A program made the position numbers and the translations under genes. Of a stretch of DNA of 64,000 nt, positions 7,300-15,214 are shown piece after piece. The DNA comes from Pseudanabaena sp. UWO311 (GTDB lineage: Bacteria; Cyanobacteriota; Cyanobacteriia; Pseudanabaenales; Pseudanabaenaceae), in contig NZ_SJEE01000002.1 in NCBI RefSeq assembly GCF_006937785.1, positions 1 to 64,000 of the forward strand. Direction: 5' to 3'. Under the pieces are notes generated by a model. That model ran no database searches. It was not told where the DNA came from and worked only from the letters and a program-made list of their open reading frames with translations. Within the stretch, counting starts at the first letter, position 1, and every line of letters starts with the position of its first letter.

Positions 7300-7929
7300 C
7301 TAACGGCGCAACAGTTTAATCCCAATCTGTCCCATTTGCTGCATATAGGCAAGCTGGACTAAAAGCATTCCTGATGGCTCCACAAAGCGGGCATTTTTTA
7401 GCCCTCCTGCATCAATAGGCTCCGTGCCAAGTTCGCGTAACAATCCTGCAACAATTCCCTTTGCTTCTACATCGTCACCACAATAGAAGACACTTGCAAC
7501 TTCATTGCCAAATTTAGTCGATGGTGAATGTAATATCTCCGCAAAAATCGGCATCGATTCTACAACCCTTGCCTTTGGAGCCAGTTTAGCAATTTCTTCG
7601 GCAGCAGAAGTGGTAGTTCCTATGGCCAAACCGCTCATATCAGGTAATAGAGGATTGACAATCGTAAATAAAATCTTGCCATCCAAGGAACCAGCCTGTT
7701 TGAGTGCATCTTCTAGGGCTGCCCAAGCCACCGAAAGCACCACTATATCTGCAAATGCCACTGCTTCAGAGGGTGTACCAACTGAGACTTCAGAGCCAAC
7801 CGTCGCCGCCGCAGCCTTCAACTTTTCTTCACTACGAGAATAACTGAACATGAGATTATGTCCATTTTTTGCCCAGCATTTACCCATGCCAGTGCCCATG
7901 TTGCCTGTACCGATAATACCTATATTCAT
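7300..7929 (-). CDS. NADPH-dependent F420-reductase-like/NAD(P)-binding oxidoreductase
   Basis: This 209-aa protein starts with the Rossmann dinucleotide motif IGIIGTGNMGTGMGK (residues 3-17). It continues with FSYSRSEEKL at the adenosine-ribose site and the phrase ADIVVLSVAW, and fits the NPD-type fold of F420:NADP+ oxidoreductase-like proteins (COG2085). The C-terminus has DAGGLKNARFVEPSGMLLVQLAY, a conserved tail of this family. Cyanobacteria generally use other flavin substrates, so the natural acceptor is unclear. The start at ATG 7929 is fixed by the motif. Confidence 0.85.
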   Translation of the reverse strand: MNIGIIGTGNMGTGMGKCWAKNGHNLMFSYSRSEEKLKAAAATVGSEVSVGTPSEAVAFADIVVLSVAWAALEDALKQAGSLDGKILFTIVNPLLPDMSGLAIGTTTSAAEEIAKLAPKARVVESMPIFAEILHSPSTKFGNEVASVFYCGDDVEAKGIVAGLLRELGTEPIDAGGLKNARFVEPSGMLLVQLAYMQQMGQIGIKLLRR

Positions 7930-7999
7930 GTTTTTCTCATTTTGTGTTTAATTAATGTCGACGCGTCCAAATTATAGAAAAACCTATTTATAGATCACT

Positions 8000-8082
8000 T
8001 CAACTTCAAAGGCTTCAGGTGCTTGCCAATACAAATTGTTACCCTTTATATTTAGAAGCTGAGAAAAAGATCGATAAAGAGT
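8000..8082 (-). pseudogene. Coding-like tail after the SDR stop codon
   Basis: Directly after the SDR stop codon (TAG, 8083-8085), and in the same frame, the minus strand reads LLNIKGNNLYWQAPEAF and then VEVIYK before a stop near 7990. The composition looks protein-like. It may be the C-terminal remnant of a lost gene fused by deletion to the SDR, or chance. Confidence 0.2.
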
Positions 8083-8826
8083 CTACCACGGCAAAGCGAT
8101 CGCACCACCAAACTTCCGCATTTCGGCAAAGAAACCACCTTGAGCGCCACCATCTGGCAAAGTTGCCAAATACGCCGCAGTTTCTGCACCTTCATCGGCG
8201 GTAAATGGCGCATCAGAGCCGCCCATATCCGTTTTCATCCAACCAGGAGAATAGGCATTGATCAAAATATTACTGCCCTGTAGTTCCTTCGCAAAGAGTG
8301 CCGTCAATCCATTTAAGCCAACCTTGGATAAACGATAGGAAGGAGCCAAGGGATAATAGTCGCTGCTCATCGAATTGAGAGAAGCCATTTCTGTAGATAC
8401 ATTCACGATCCGCCCATAATTATTGGCTCTCATCAATGGAATCAATGCTTTGGTAATTCTTACTACTGCCAATACATTAGTGTTGAAAGTCGTCAGCGTT
8501 GTCTCTATGTCTACCGTGAGCAGACTTGCTTCTTCCTGCTGCATTGTTGGATTGACACCTGCATTGTTAACCAGAATATCGACTCTGCCATAGGTTTGCT
8601 GCAACCAAGTAGCAAACTCCTTTACGCTGTCATCGCTAGTTACATCAAGAGGATGTGCATCTACTTGAACTCCTTCATCAGCTAGTCGTTTTTGCGCGGC
8701 AATACTGTCTTGAGGATTGCGACTGGTGATTACCACCTGAATATCTTCTTTCTGGGCTAAATTACGGGCGATCGCATAGCCCAATCCCTTATGACTCCCA
8801 GTAATTACGGCAACTTTCTTAGTCAT
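8083..8826 (-). CDS. Short-chain dehydrogenase/reductase (SDR)
   Basis: This 247-aa classical SDR has cofactor motif TGSHKGLG (residues 9-16), NNAG near 87-90, a catalytic Ser region (VNVSTEMASL) and the catalytic pair in SYRLSKVGLN (Tyr-x-x-x-Lys). The 35-45 loop has TSRNPQ, which favours NADP(H). It is similar to carbonyl reductase-type SDRs acting on quinones or aldehydes. It is divergent from the LysR gene at 8920, with 93 bp between start codons, the usual arrangement for a LysR-controlled target. Confidence 0.9.
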   Translation of the reverse strand: MTKKVAVITGSHKGLGYAIARNLAQKEDIQVVITSRNPQDSIAAQKRLADEGVQVDAHPLDVTSDDSVKEFATWLQQTYGRVDILVNNAGVNPTMQQEEASLLTVDIETTLTTFNTNVLAVVRITKALIPLMRANNYGRIVNVSTEMASLNSMSSDYYPLAPSYRLSKVGLNGLTALFAKELQGSNILINAYSPGWMKTDMGGSDAPFTADEGAETAAYLATLPDGGAQGGFFAEMRKFGGAIALPW

Positions 8827-8919
8827 AGCTATCGAAATCCTCTAGTTAAATCAGCTATGAAATTACCTTAGCAACCACTAAACTATTAAACAAGACAATA
8901 TTTTAGATAGATACTATTA

Positions 8920-9837
8920 ATGAAATCGATAAATTTGGCGGCGATCGATCTCAACTTATTAGTTGCTTTTGAAGCATTGATGGAGCAGCGCAGCGTCACG
9001 AAAGCCGCCGAAAAACTCCAGATTGGGCAACCTGCGATGAGCGCCTCTCTCAATCGGTTGCGAGGGTTATTTGAGGATGATTTATTTGTGCGATTGGGGA
9101 GACAAATGCACCCAACCGTGAAAGCTCAGGCGATCGCACCGAGTATTTTGGCAGCTTTACAACAGATTCGCCACACGATCACCTCTAGTCAATCCTTCAA
9201 TGCGACTAATAGCAATCGCACTTTTAATATCGGCAGTGCTGATTACAGCAGCTTTGTAATTGTGCCTCCACTTTTACAATTTTGTCAGCAAAATGCGCCA
9301 TTCATTAACTTCAATACAATTGGGTTTGAGAAAGATAGTGTGGGTGATTTGTTAGAGCATGGCATGATTGATATTGCCTTGGGAGTTTTCCCTAATCCGC
9401 CGAGACAAACTCAATTGGAACCAATTTTTCAAGAGCGATTTCTGGGCATTGTGCGTCAGGGGCATTCTGCATTAAGAAATGGAACGATGAGTTTGGAAGC
9501 ATTTTCTCAACTATCTCATGGGCTGATGACCGTAAGGCGCGATCGTACTGGTGCGATCGATCAAGCCTTGCAAGCACAAAATTTACAAAGGCGAATTGCT
9601 TTAATCACTCCGCACATGTTGATTCTGCCCTTTGCGATCGCTTCTAGCGATCTAGTTGCGGCTGTGCCTCAACGCATTGCCCTGAATATGGCTAAGTCTT
9701 GTAATCTTGCTATTTTTGAACTACCAATCGAAACGCCATCTTGGACAGTTTCGATGTTGTGGAGTGTGTTGTGCGATCGCGATGAAGAGCATCAATGGTT
9801 ACGCAATACGATCAAGTCGGTGGCGGGTCAGATTTAG
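8920..9837 (+). CDS. LysR family transcriptional regulator (NodD-like)
   Basis: This 305-aa regulator starts with the NodD-type phrase LAAIDLNLLVAFEALMEQRS. The winged helix-turn-helix spans about 8-67 (SVTKAAEKLQIGQPAMSASL). The remainder is a periplasmic-binding-protein-like effector domain from about residue 97. LTTRs of this type are tetrameric and activate a divergent gene in response to a small ligand. The divergent SDR at 8083-8826 is the most likely target. The sequence is full length and shows no defect. Confidence 0.93.
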   Translation: MKSINLAAIDLNLLVAFEALMEQRSVTKAAEKLQIGQPAMSASLNRLRGLFEDDLFVRLGRQMHPTVKAQAIAPSILAALQQIRHTITSSQSFNATNSNRTFNIGSADYSSFVIVPPLLQFCQQNAPFINFNTIGFEKDSVGDLLEHGMIDIALGVFPNPPRQTQLEPIFQERFLGIVRQGHSALRNGTMSLEAFSQLSHGLMTVRRDRTGAIDQALQAQNLQRRIALITPHMLILPFAIASSDLVAAVPQRIALNMAKSCNLAIFELPIETPSWTVSMLWSVLCDRDEEHQWLRNTIKSVAGQI

Positions 9838-9861
9838 CAAGAATAAAAGTAATCAATAGCA

Positions 9862-9929
9862 GCGATGATCGCTATCGCTATTACTGTGCGTGTTGATTTC
9901 GGTCTCAGTCGCAAAATTGTGGCGATCGC
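9862..9929 (+). repeat. Diverged A-module repeat
   Basis: CTATCGCTATTACTGTGCGT then TTGATTTCGGTCTCAGTCGC, ending at a HIP1 site at 9921. The second half no longer matches the consensus, and module B is absent. Confidence 0.6.
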
Positions 9930-10012
9930 TGATTCTGTTGTTTTGTTTGTGGCAGACGCAGACATATTCGGCTAGAATTTATCAAGATTAGTATTGGGAA
10001 GGAAATTCTATT

Positions 10013-11248
10013 TTGTCAAACACAGATTCCAACACAAATCAGCCTCGCCTATTATCATTCACCCTTGACGGTTGGTCTGTTTTGGGTGGTCGAGTTACTG
10101 TGTCTTTACACGATGGTGTTGCAGTATTAGTTGGTCTTAATGGTGCTGGCAAATCTTCTGTTATTGAGGGATTTGAGGCGATTTCTTTGTATGCAATTGG
10201 TAAGATTAATCGTGTGAGGCAAAATGATGATGACAGTATTCCCAAAATATTAGAAATCGAAGTTTTAACTCCGACTGTTCGTCTGCTTAAGTATAATTAT
10301 GAACTGATAACTCTAAGTAGTTCAGTTGAAGAGCTAAATTTTGAGGATTCTCCAGATGATAAATTAGATGAAAGTCAATTTTCTTGGAATGATTGCTGCC
10401 AGTATGCTGATGGAGCAAAAGAGTTAGTGTGGACAACCGAATATGGAATGACAACTTTCCATAATATGGATAGCAGCATAACTAATGTTGTTGGAAGTAT
10501 GAATGCAATCCGAAGATCTACCAGCTTAAAAACTTCACGGTTCGAGATCCCAGATGAAATGCAGTGGCTTTATTCTGCCTTAAATGAAGTTCATATAATG
10601 GGAAAAACATCTGTTCGTAAAACCTCTAGGAGACGACTTTCACAACTAAGGGTATCACGTAAAGGTATAGCTTCTAGTTCGTTTGATCTGGTAGATAGTC
10701 TGGCTCAAAAAATATTTCGTCGTATGGGCAAGAAAGAAATTAATGAGCTTGAAGCCATTTGTCAGAGAATTGGACTCGGCAGAAAGATAACTATACAAAA
10801 GTTTGTTTTAAGTATAGATACTAAAGAAACATTTGAGGATGAAAGCAATGAATATATTGCCTCAGTATTGCTTGATGGAGTCAATATTGGGTTGCTTTCT
10901 GATGGAACTCTGCGAGTCTTATCGATACTTATGGAATTACTTGTCTCTTCTCCTAGTTCAACAATAATAATTGAAGAGCCTGAAACACAAATTCATCCAT
11001 CGATGCTAGCAAAGTTACTCAATGAGATCGAGACTTATACTTATGGTCAAAATTTAATTATTTCAACTCATTCACCTCAAGTAGTGGCGTGGGCTAGTCC
11101 CGAAAAAATTAATCTGGTTCACCGTAAGGACGGACAGACATTCGTTCGTCAATTAGGTGAAGCTCAGATTCACAATGTCATCGAATATTTGTCTGAAGAA
11201 GGGGACTTAGGCGAATGGATTTATAGTGGTATTCTCGATGATGAGTAA
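10013..11248 (+). CDS. OLD/RecF-type AAA ATPase (AAA_21), candidate defence ATPase
   Basis: This 411-aa ABC-type ATPase has Walker A GLNGAGKSS at 41-49, a Walker B region TIIIEEPETQIHPS near 315-328 and the switch LIISTHSPQVV near 348-358. The EEPE...H tail is typical of OLD-family and RloA/AriA-like ATPases. A helical insert with many charged residues lies between. No nuclease domain is fused; the TOPRIM-like function is on the next gene, overlapping by 8 bp. The start is a TTG at 10013 after GGAAG with about 8 bases spacing; no ATG precedes the Walker A. Pairing with a DUF4276-like protein suggests a two-part phage-defence or abortive-infection module (inference). Confidence 0.88.
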   Translation: MSNTDSNTNQPRLLSFTLDGWSVLGGRVTVSLHDGVAVLVGLNGAGKSSVIEGFEAISLYAIGKINRVRQNDDDSIPKILEIEVLTPTVRLLKYNYELITLSSSVEELNFEDSPDDKLDESQFSWNDCCQYADGAKELVWTTEYGMTTFHNMDSSITNVVGSMNAIRRSTSLKTSRFEIPDEMQWLYSALNEVHIMGKTSVRKTSRRRLSQLRVSRKGIASSSFDLVDSLAQKIFRRMGKKEINELEAICQRIGLGRKITIQKFVLSIDTKETFEDESNEYIASVLLDGVNIGLLSDGTLRVLSILMELLVSSPSSTIIIEEPETQIHPSMLAKLLNEIETYTYGQNLIISTHSPQVVAWASPEKINLVHRKDGQTFVRQLGEAQIHNVIEYLSEEGDLGEWIYSGILDDE

Positions 11249-11816
11249 TATTAAAATCGCCTTAATTGCTGAGGATGAAACAGACTGTGCCGCAATTCGT
11301 AGAATTGTTCATCGTGTCCTTGGGGCAGAAGTCGCAACAAAAAAATGGGCTTCAAACGGTTGTAGTACATTAAAGAAAAAGCTCACAGCAAAGCTGAAAG
11401 TCCTTTCCAGTGAAGGTTGTAATATTTTTATTGTCGTTCATGATTTGGATCGTAATCCTCAGAATGCCTCCCTTAACAGTGAAGTAGCATTGCGCTCAAG
11501 ATTAGAAGCATTATCTTCTGAAATCAAAAGTCTCAATAAACATATCTGTATTCCCATCGAAGAGTTAGAAGCTTGGTTTTGGTCTGATCCAGAAGTTGTC
11601 AAACATATTGGCGGTGAAAAAGGGAAAGCACATCCTAACCCGCACGAAATTAAATCTCCTAAAGAAAAACTAATAGAATTATCGAGAGATGGAAGTAGAA
11701 AGCCTCGTTACAGTACTAACGATAATGACAAATTGGCGACCATGTTAAATTTAGATCTATGTTCTAAACGGTGTTCTTCATTTAGTGAGCTAGTCAAATT
11801 CTTGCGATCGCTCTAA
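11241..11816 (+). CDS. DUF4276/TOPRIM-like protein, partner of the AAA ATPase
   Basis: This protein of about 191 aa has the features of DUF4276 TOPRIM-like proteins. An N-terminal acidic strand end is IALIAEDETDCAA (Glu and Asp as in the TOPRIM Glu), and a second acidic site is FIVVHDLDRN (DxD). It continues with IPIEELEAWFWSD and the late NDNDKLATMLNLD/CSSFSELVKFL block. TOPRIM domains bind Mg2+ for nucleic-acid cleavage. I take the ATG at 11241, which overlaps the ATPase stop codon; an upstream GTG at 11226 is also open. Overlapping translation implies a stoichiometric complex. A PARIS-like or RloA/RloB-like function is an analogy, not proven. Confidence 0.82.
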   Translation: MSNIKIALIAEDETDCAAIRRIVHRVLGAEVATKKWASNGCSTLKKKLTAKLKVLSSEGCNIFIVVHDLDRNPQNASLNSEVALRSRLEALSSEIKSLNKHICIPIEELEAWFWSDPEVVKHIGGEKGKAHPNPHEIKSPKEKLIELSRDGSRKPRYSTNDNDKLATMLNLDLCSKRCSSFSELVKFLRSL

Positions 11817-11823
11817 AAAATAT

Positions 11824-11862
11824 TGATCGCTATTACTGTGAGTCGTGATTTTTAGGCGATCT
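11824..11862 (+). repeat. A-module repeat between DUF4276 and RNA-ligase genes
   Basis: CTATTACTGTGAGTCGTGAT followed by TTTTAGGCGAT. Here the left HIP1 is degenerate (TTGATCGC) and B is missing. It separates the ATPase pair from the ligase gene by about 150-170 bp. Confidence 0.75.
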
Positions 11863-11990
11863 CGATTCAAGGGGCATTGATTCTAACTCAAGGCTTAGAC
11901 GACATAAATCAGCACGATTAGTTCACTTTGTTATTGTTTCCAGTAATATGGATCTATGTAGAAATGCCATTAATCAACAGAATTACCCTA

Positions 11991-12614
11991 ATGAGGAAGT
12001 ATCCTAGAACCCCCCATTTGCCATACAGTCGAACAATTTCAGAAGAAGATGCGATCGCTAAAAAGGACTATTTATTAGGAAAGGAAGTCGTAGTTCTAGA
12101 GAAAATGGATGGCGAATGTACTGCAATGTATTCAGACTATATCCATGCGCGCTCTTTAGATTCAGCACACCACCCTTCTCGTAGTTGGGTAAAGCAACTA
12201 CAAGCCAAAGTAAAGTCGCAGATACCAGAAAACATGATTATATATGGTGAGAACCTTTACGCACAGCACAGTATCCCATACAGCAATCTCAACTCCTACT
12301 TTATGGTTTTTAACATCCATATCTTTCCATCCCTATGGTTATCTTGGCGAGATGTTAGAAATACAGTTGAGCTAATAGGACTGCATACAGTGCCTTTGCT
12401 CTATGAGGGAGTTTGGACAGAGCGATTAGCAGGTGAATTAATAAAACATGTAGAATCAGAGCCAAATACCGAAGGTTTTGTAGTTAGGTTGGCAAGCTCT
12501 TTTACAGAAAAAAATTGGGAAGAATCGATAGGCAAATATGTCAGCTCAAATTTTGAGATTAGTTCCGACCACTGGACAAAAAACAGATTAATTGCCAACA
12601 AACTAAAAGTATAG
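11991..12614 (+). CDS. RNA ligase (Rnl2-like nucleotidyltransferase)
   Basis: This protein of about 207 aa has the covalent nucleotidyltransferase motifs in order. Motif I is LEKMDGE with the adenylated Lys at residue 38. Next come NMIIYGENLYAQHS with an IPYSNL segment, SYFMVFNI (motif III), TEGFVVRL (motif IV) and GKYV (motif V). The opening KYPRTPHLPYS is a recurrent N-terminus of this RNA-ligase group. It should seal 3'-OH/5'-phosphate RNA breaks with ATP, with no separate C-terminal domain. ATG 11991 is chosen because family members start at this phrase; ATG 11964 or a TTG at 11928 would add residues. It may repair RNA damage; a link to the preceding ATPase/DUF4276 pair is only suggested by position. 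Confidence 0.85.
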   Translation: MRKYPRTPHLPYSRTISEEDAIAKKDYLLGKEVVVLEKMDGECTAMYSDYIHARSLDSAHHPSRSWVKQLQAKVKSQIPENMIIYGENLYAQHSIPYSNLNSYFMVFNIHIFPSLWLSWRDVRNTVELIGLHTVPLLYEGVWTERLAGELIKHVESEPNTEGFVVRLASSFTEKNWEESIGKYVSSNFEISSDHWTKNRLIANKLKV

Positions 12615-12629
12615 ACATTAAGATATTGA

Positions 12630-12668
12630 AGATCGCTATTAATGTGAGTGATGATTTTTAGGCGATCG
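12630..12668 (+). repeat. A-module repeat
   Basis: CTATTAATGTGAGTGATGAT followed by TTTTAGGCGATCG. It lies between convergent genes, 16 bp after the RNA-ligase stop codon. Confidence 0.75.
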
Positions 12669-12695
12669 TATCAACGCGAGATCAGGAAAACTATA

Positions 12696-13037
12696 TCAGA
12701 TAGCGTCTTCTAAAGGCGGAGGACCATACAAGTTAGTTTCCCACTCTTCATATGGAGGAACAACTTCAAACCCCCGAATGCAATACGCTTTAAGATAATC
12801 AGTAGCTCTTCGTTGAGCGTACGTAAAGTTCAGAACGTTTCCGTCTTCATCCAGTTCGAGTACATTTGCGAAGATGGCAAAAACCATTTCGATTTCACTC
12901 GGCTGGTTGCCGTACATATCTAGATATTTCACGCCCTCAAGCATGTAGTGCGTTCCGCTTGCCATGAAATAGGCGAACGTTCTTAATGCGCCACTAAAAT
13001 CATTGCTCAACTTCATTGTTTTGCTATTGTTACACAT
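12696..13037 (-). CDS. Small conserved-looking protein of unknown function
   Basis: This 113-aa soluble protein has no signal or membrane segment. The sequence has MKLSNDFSGALRTFAYFMAS at the N-terminus and a C-terminal half with YAQRRATDYLKAYCIRGFEV and VPPYEEWETNLYGPPP. The Trp/Tyr/Pro-rich tail is unusual and could be a binding surface. I do not recognise the family. It starts at ATG 13037, just downstream (on its strand) of a family C repeat, which therefore occupies its promoter region. Confidence 0.7.
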   Translation of the reverse strand: MCNNSKTMKLSNDFSGALRTFAYFMASGTHYMLEGVKYLDMYGNQPSEIEMVFAIFANVLELDEDGNVLNFTYAQRRATDYLKAYCIRGFEVVPPYEEWETNLYGPPPLEDAI

Positions 13038-13050
13038 TGAATAACTTGGA

Positions 13051-13128
13051 GTTATAATGCAATTGCGGTTTAATTACTTTAATGAAGATAAATTACTGTA
13101 GATTCTACTCTAAGTCAAACGCGATCGC
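13051..13128 (+). repeat. Family C repeat, copy 3
   Basis: TTATAATGCAATTGCGGTTT, then AATTACTGTAGATTCTACTC and AAGTCAAACGCGATCGC. It runs directly into a B module, as in the other C copies. Confidence 0.75.
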
Positions 13129-13199
13129 ATCAACAATCCATCTCCTAAAGGCGATCACCTCAACTATCTATCAAATAAAGGTTTGCTGAAGGCGATCGC
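13121..13199 (+). repeat. HIP1-bounded repeat, B-B
   Basis: Two B units in a row (ATCAACAATCCATCTCCTAA and CTCAACTATCTATCAAATAA), the second extended by AGGTTTGCTGAA, with no A module between. This shows that modules can expand independently. Confidence 0.8.
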
Positions 13200-13212
13200 T
13201 CTAACCTTTGTA

Positions 13213-13986
13213 TTAAGAATTACGTCCCGCCATCACTCCCCCATCAACATTCCACACGGCTCCTGTGACCCAAGACGCTTGATTAGAGAGCAAAAATACC
13301 ACAGTTTCGGCGACATCAATTGGCAATCCCACTCGACCAATGGGATGAAAACTATTGAAGCCTTGTAAGGTTGTATGAATCTCATCGGGCTTAATAAATG
13401 CGCCATAGATAGGCGTTTCTACCACGGCAGGGGCGACAGCATTTACGCGGATATTATACTGCGCTAGTTCCATTGCTAAATGTTGCGTCAGAGAATGTAA
13501 TCCCGCCTTTGCCATCGAATAAGCCGAAGATGGAGTAGCTGCGATCGCCTGATGCGCCCACATCGATCCAATATTGACAATAGCTCCACCCTTAGATTTA
13601 GCCATGTTTCCCGCCACTTGCTGCGTTGTAAAAAATGTACCGCGATTTAGATCTAGATAGCGATCGTAATCTTCACCACCATGATCTAAGAATGATTTTG
13701 GTGAAAACACTCCTGCCGAATTGACGAGATAGCGAACTTCAGGCAACTCGTCAGCAATGCGTTCTGTAAGTTGATTAACTTGTTTTCGATCGCTAAGATC
13801 GGATGACCAAGTATTAATATCACCAAATTGGCTGAGAAAAGATGATGCTTCTTCAAGCTTAGAAACATTGCGTCCCACGATGGTTACGATAGCCCCTTGA
13901 TTGAGAAGGATTTTAGCAACTTCCAGACCGATCCCACTATTTCCGCCAATTACTAATGCTTGCCGATTCTTAAATTCCAAATACAT
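13213..13986 (-). CDS. Short-chain dehydrogenase/reductase (SDR)
   Basis: This 257-aa classical SDR has a glycine motif GGNSGIGLE near residue 14, NSAG near 84, GSMWAHQ with the catalytic Ser, and SAYSMAKAG (Tyr-x-x-x-Lys). The GRNVSKL loop suggests NADPH use. The C-terminus ends [19 protein letters not shown], typical of the family. The open frame extends upstream to 14187, but the ATG at 13986 gives [11 protein letters not shown] immediately before the Rossmann strand, while the upstream part reads into the HxlR promoter. It is divergent from the HxlR regulator, its probable controller. Confidence 0.9.
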   Translation of the reverse strand: MYLEFKNRQALVIGGNSGIGLEVAKILLNQGAIVTIVGRNVSKLEEASSFLSQFGDINTWSSDLSDRKQVNQLTERIADELPEVRYLVNSAGVFSPKSFLDHGGEDYDRYLDLNRGTFFTTQQVAGNMAKSKGGAIVNIGSMWAHQAIAATPSSAYSMAKAGLHSLTQHLAMELAQYNIRVNAVAPAVVETPIYGAFIKPDEIHTTLQGFNSFHPIGRVGLPIDVAETVVFLLSNQASWVTGAVWNVDGGVMAGRNS

Positions 13987-14061
13987 AATAATTTCCGTTT
14001 GAGTTAATGAGAGCATAATAGAGATAATCAATAAAGATGAAAAGTAAGCACTTTCGGGAAA

Positions 14062-14083
14062 GGTACGTACTTTTTGGTACAAA
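14062..14083. promoter_or_regulatory. Possible HxlR operator
   Basis: GGTACGTACTTTTTGGTACA between the divergent SDR and HxlR genes has three GTAC tetramers. GTAC-rich inverted repeats are typical binding sites of HxlR/YodB-type regulators. The site is low-information and inferred from position. Confidence 0.3.
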
Positions 14084-14123
14084 TTGAGTAGCAGCATCAC
14101 TAATTTTTTTAACCACGATTGAT

Positions 14124-14438
14124 ATGCCAACCACTCAAACTTCAGTTTCGGAAATGCTCGAATATATTGTTGGCTGCAAATGGTCAATGCGAATTTTAGG
14201 CTTAATTCAAGAAGGTGTCGATCGCCCTGGTGCTATTACGCGATCGCTAGATGGACTCACTACTAAGGTATTGAATGCTTGTTTACACAAAATGGTGGAT
14301 TTTGACATTCTAGAGCGCATAGCATTCCCAGAAGTGCCACCAAGAGTAGAGTACAAGTTTACGCAGTTTGGATTACTATTCCTTGAAATCTTGGATAAAG
14401 TAAGAGAACTCGAAAAAAAACGACATATATCTTCATAA
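14124..14438 (+). CDS. HxlR family winged-helix transcriptional regulator
   Basis: This 104-aa protein has the HxlR core: [14 protein letters not shown] at the start of the winged helix, then [19 protein letters not shown] (recognition helix) and [16 protein letters not shown] (the wing, consensus PPRVEY.LT..G). No Cys is at the usual redox-sensing N-terminal position; the only N-terminal-half Cys is Cys18 in VGCKW. HxlR proteins sense aldehydes or quinones and control adjacent reductases. The divergent SDR gene fits that role. Confidence 0.9.
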   Translation: MPTTQTSVSEMLEYIVGCKWSMRILGLIQEGVDRPGAITRSLDGLTTKVLNACLHKMVDFDILERIAFPEVPPRVEYKFTQFGLLFLEILDKVRELEKKRHISS

Positions 14439-14440
14439 AA

Positions 14441-14584
14441 GCGATCGCTATTACTGCGAGTCATGATTTCTAGATGATCGCCTCAACATCTATCTCCTAA
14501 AAGCGATCGCTACTACCATGAGTCGTGATTTCTGGGCGATCGCCTAAACTATCCTTCAACTAAAGGTGTACTGAAGGCGATCGC
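14441..14584 (+). repeat. HIP1-bounded repeat, A-B-A-B
   Basis: Two near-consensus A modules (CTATTACTGCGAGTCATGAT; CTACTACCATGAGTCGTGAT) alternate with two B modules, filling the whole gap between the HxlR and DUF2269-like genes. Confidence 0.88.
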
Positions 14585-14594
14585 AACTAATCGG

Positions 14595-15122
14595 CTAATC
14601 AGCTATGACTTTTTCTTGCTCTTTGGTCGGTCTTCTTCCCCAAGGCTTTAAAACTGAGATACCGATAACGAAGATGAGAAAAACAACCTGAATTATAGTT
14701 CCAATCAAAACACCTTGAGAATCAAAAGAATAGATAGAGTTGTGGAAAGACTGCAATCCCTCTTTAGAAGAAATATTTTCAGCAACATTTCCCCAAGGGA
14801 AAAGCCAAAATGTCCCAAAAACGACCAATCCTGTTGTGACAATCCATTTTGTAATCACCCAGTAGAATTTAGTAAATCCATAATTAGTCATCCAGCAAAG
14901 AAATGTGGCTGTAAGAACTGAACCGATCGCAGAGGGAATCACAATATAGTCATCGAGGAGATTAATTGCTAAATTAAGCGCGTAAAGAGCCTGTGCATTA
15001 GTTGAATTTGTATTTTTGAAGGACAAAAGAAACATACTAAGGACGGCTCCTGTCCAAAGGGCAGCAAAACTAATATGTGCTGACAATAACCAGTTTTTTT
15101 GTTTGACATTTAACTTGAGCAT
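14595..15122 (-). CDS. DUF2269-like four-helix membrane protein
   Basis: This 175-aa protein has four predicted membrane helices: LLSAHISFAALWTGAVLSMF; the DDYIVIPSAIGSVLTATF region; WVITKWIVTTGLVVFGTF; and VLIGTIIQVVFLIFVIGI. The start (WLLSAHI...ALWTGA) and FGFTKF/W.ITKW phrases match DUF2269-type integral membrane proteins, whose function is unknown. The upstream 92-bp gap contains a copy of a sequence that also overlaps the start of the MarR gene, so it is probably the MarR's target. Confidence 0.8.
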   Translation of the reverse strand: MLKLNVKQKNWLLSAHISFAALWTGAVLSMFLLSFKNTNSTNAQALYALNLAINLLDDYIVIPSAIGSVLTATFLCWMTNYGFTKFYWVITKWIVTTGLVVFGTFWLFPWGNVAENISSKEGLQSFHNSIYSFDSQGVLIGTIIQVVFLIFVIGISVLKPWGRRPTKEQEKVIAD

Positions 15123-15146
15123 TTCACTTATCCTCTCGCAGATAAT

Positions 15147-15166
15147 TACTTAGCGTATTAACTATT
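15147..15166. promoter_or_regulatory. Putative MarR operator upstream of DUF2269-like gene
   Basis: TACTTAGCGTATTAACTATT recurs at 15700-15719 with one change. It is part of a larger inverted repeat: ATAATTACTTA at 15142-15152 faces TTAAGTAATTAT at 15173-15184. Confidence 0.5.
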
Positions 15167-15214
15167 AATATATTAAGTAATTATCCGCCTGTCAATCCTT
15201 GAATGTTAAAATGC

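Noticed and set aside
13987-14187. N-terminal extension of the SDR at 13213
   Set aside because: It reads into the region between the divergent SDR and HxlR genes and the family does not have it.
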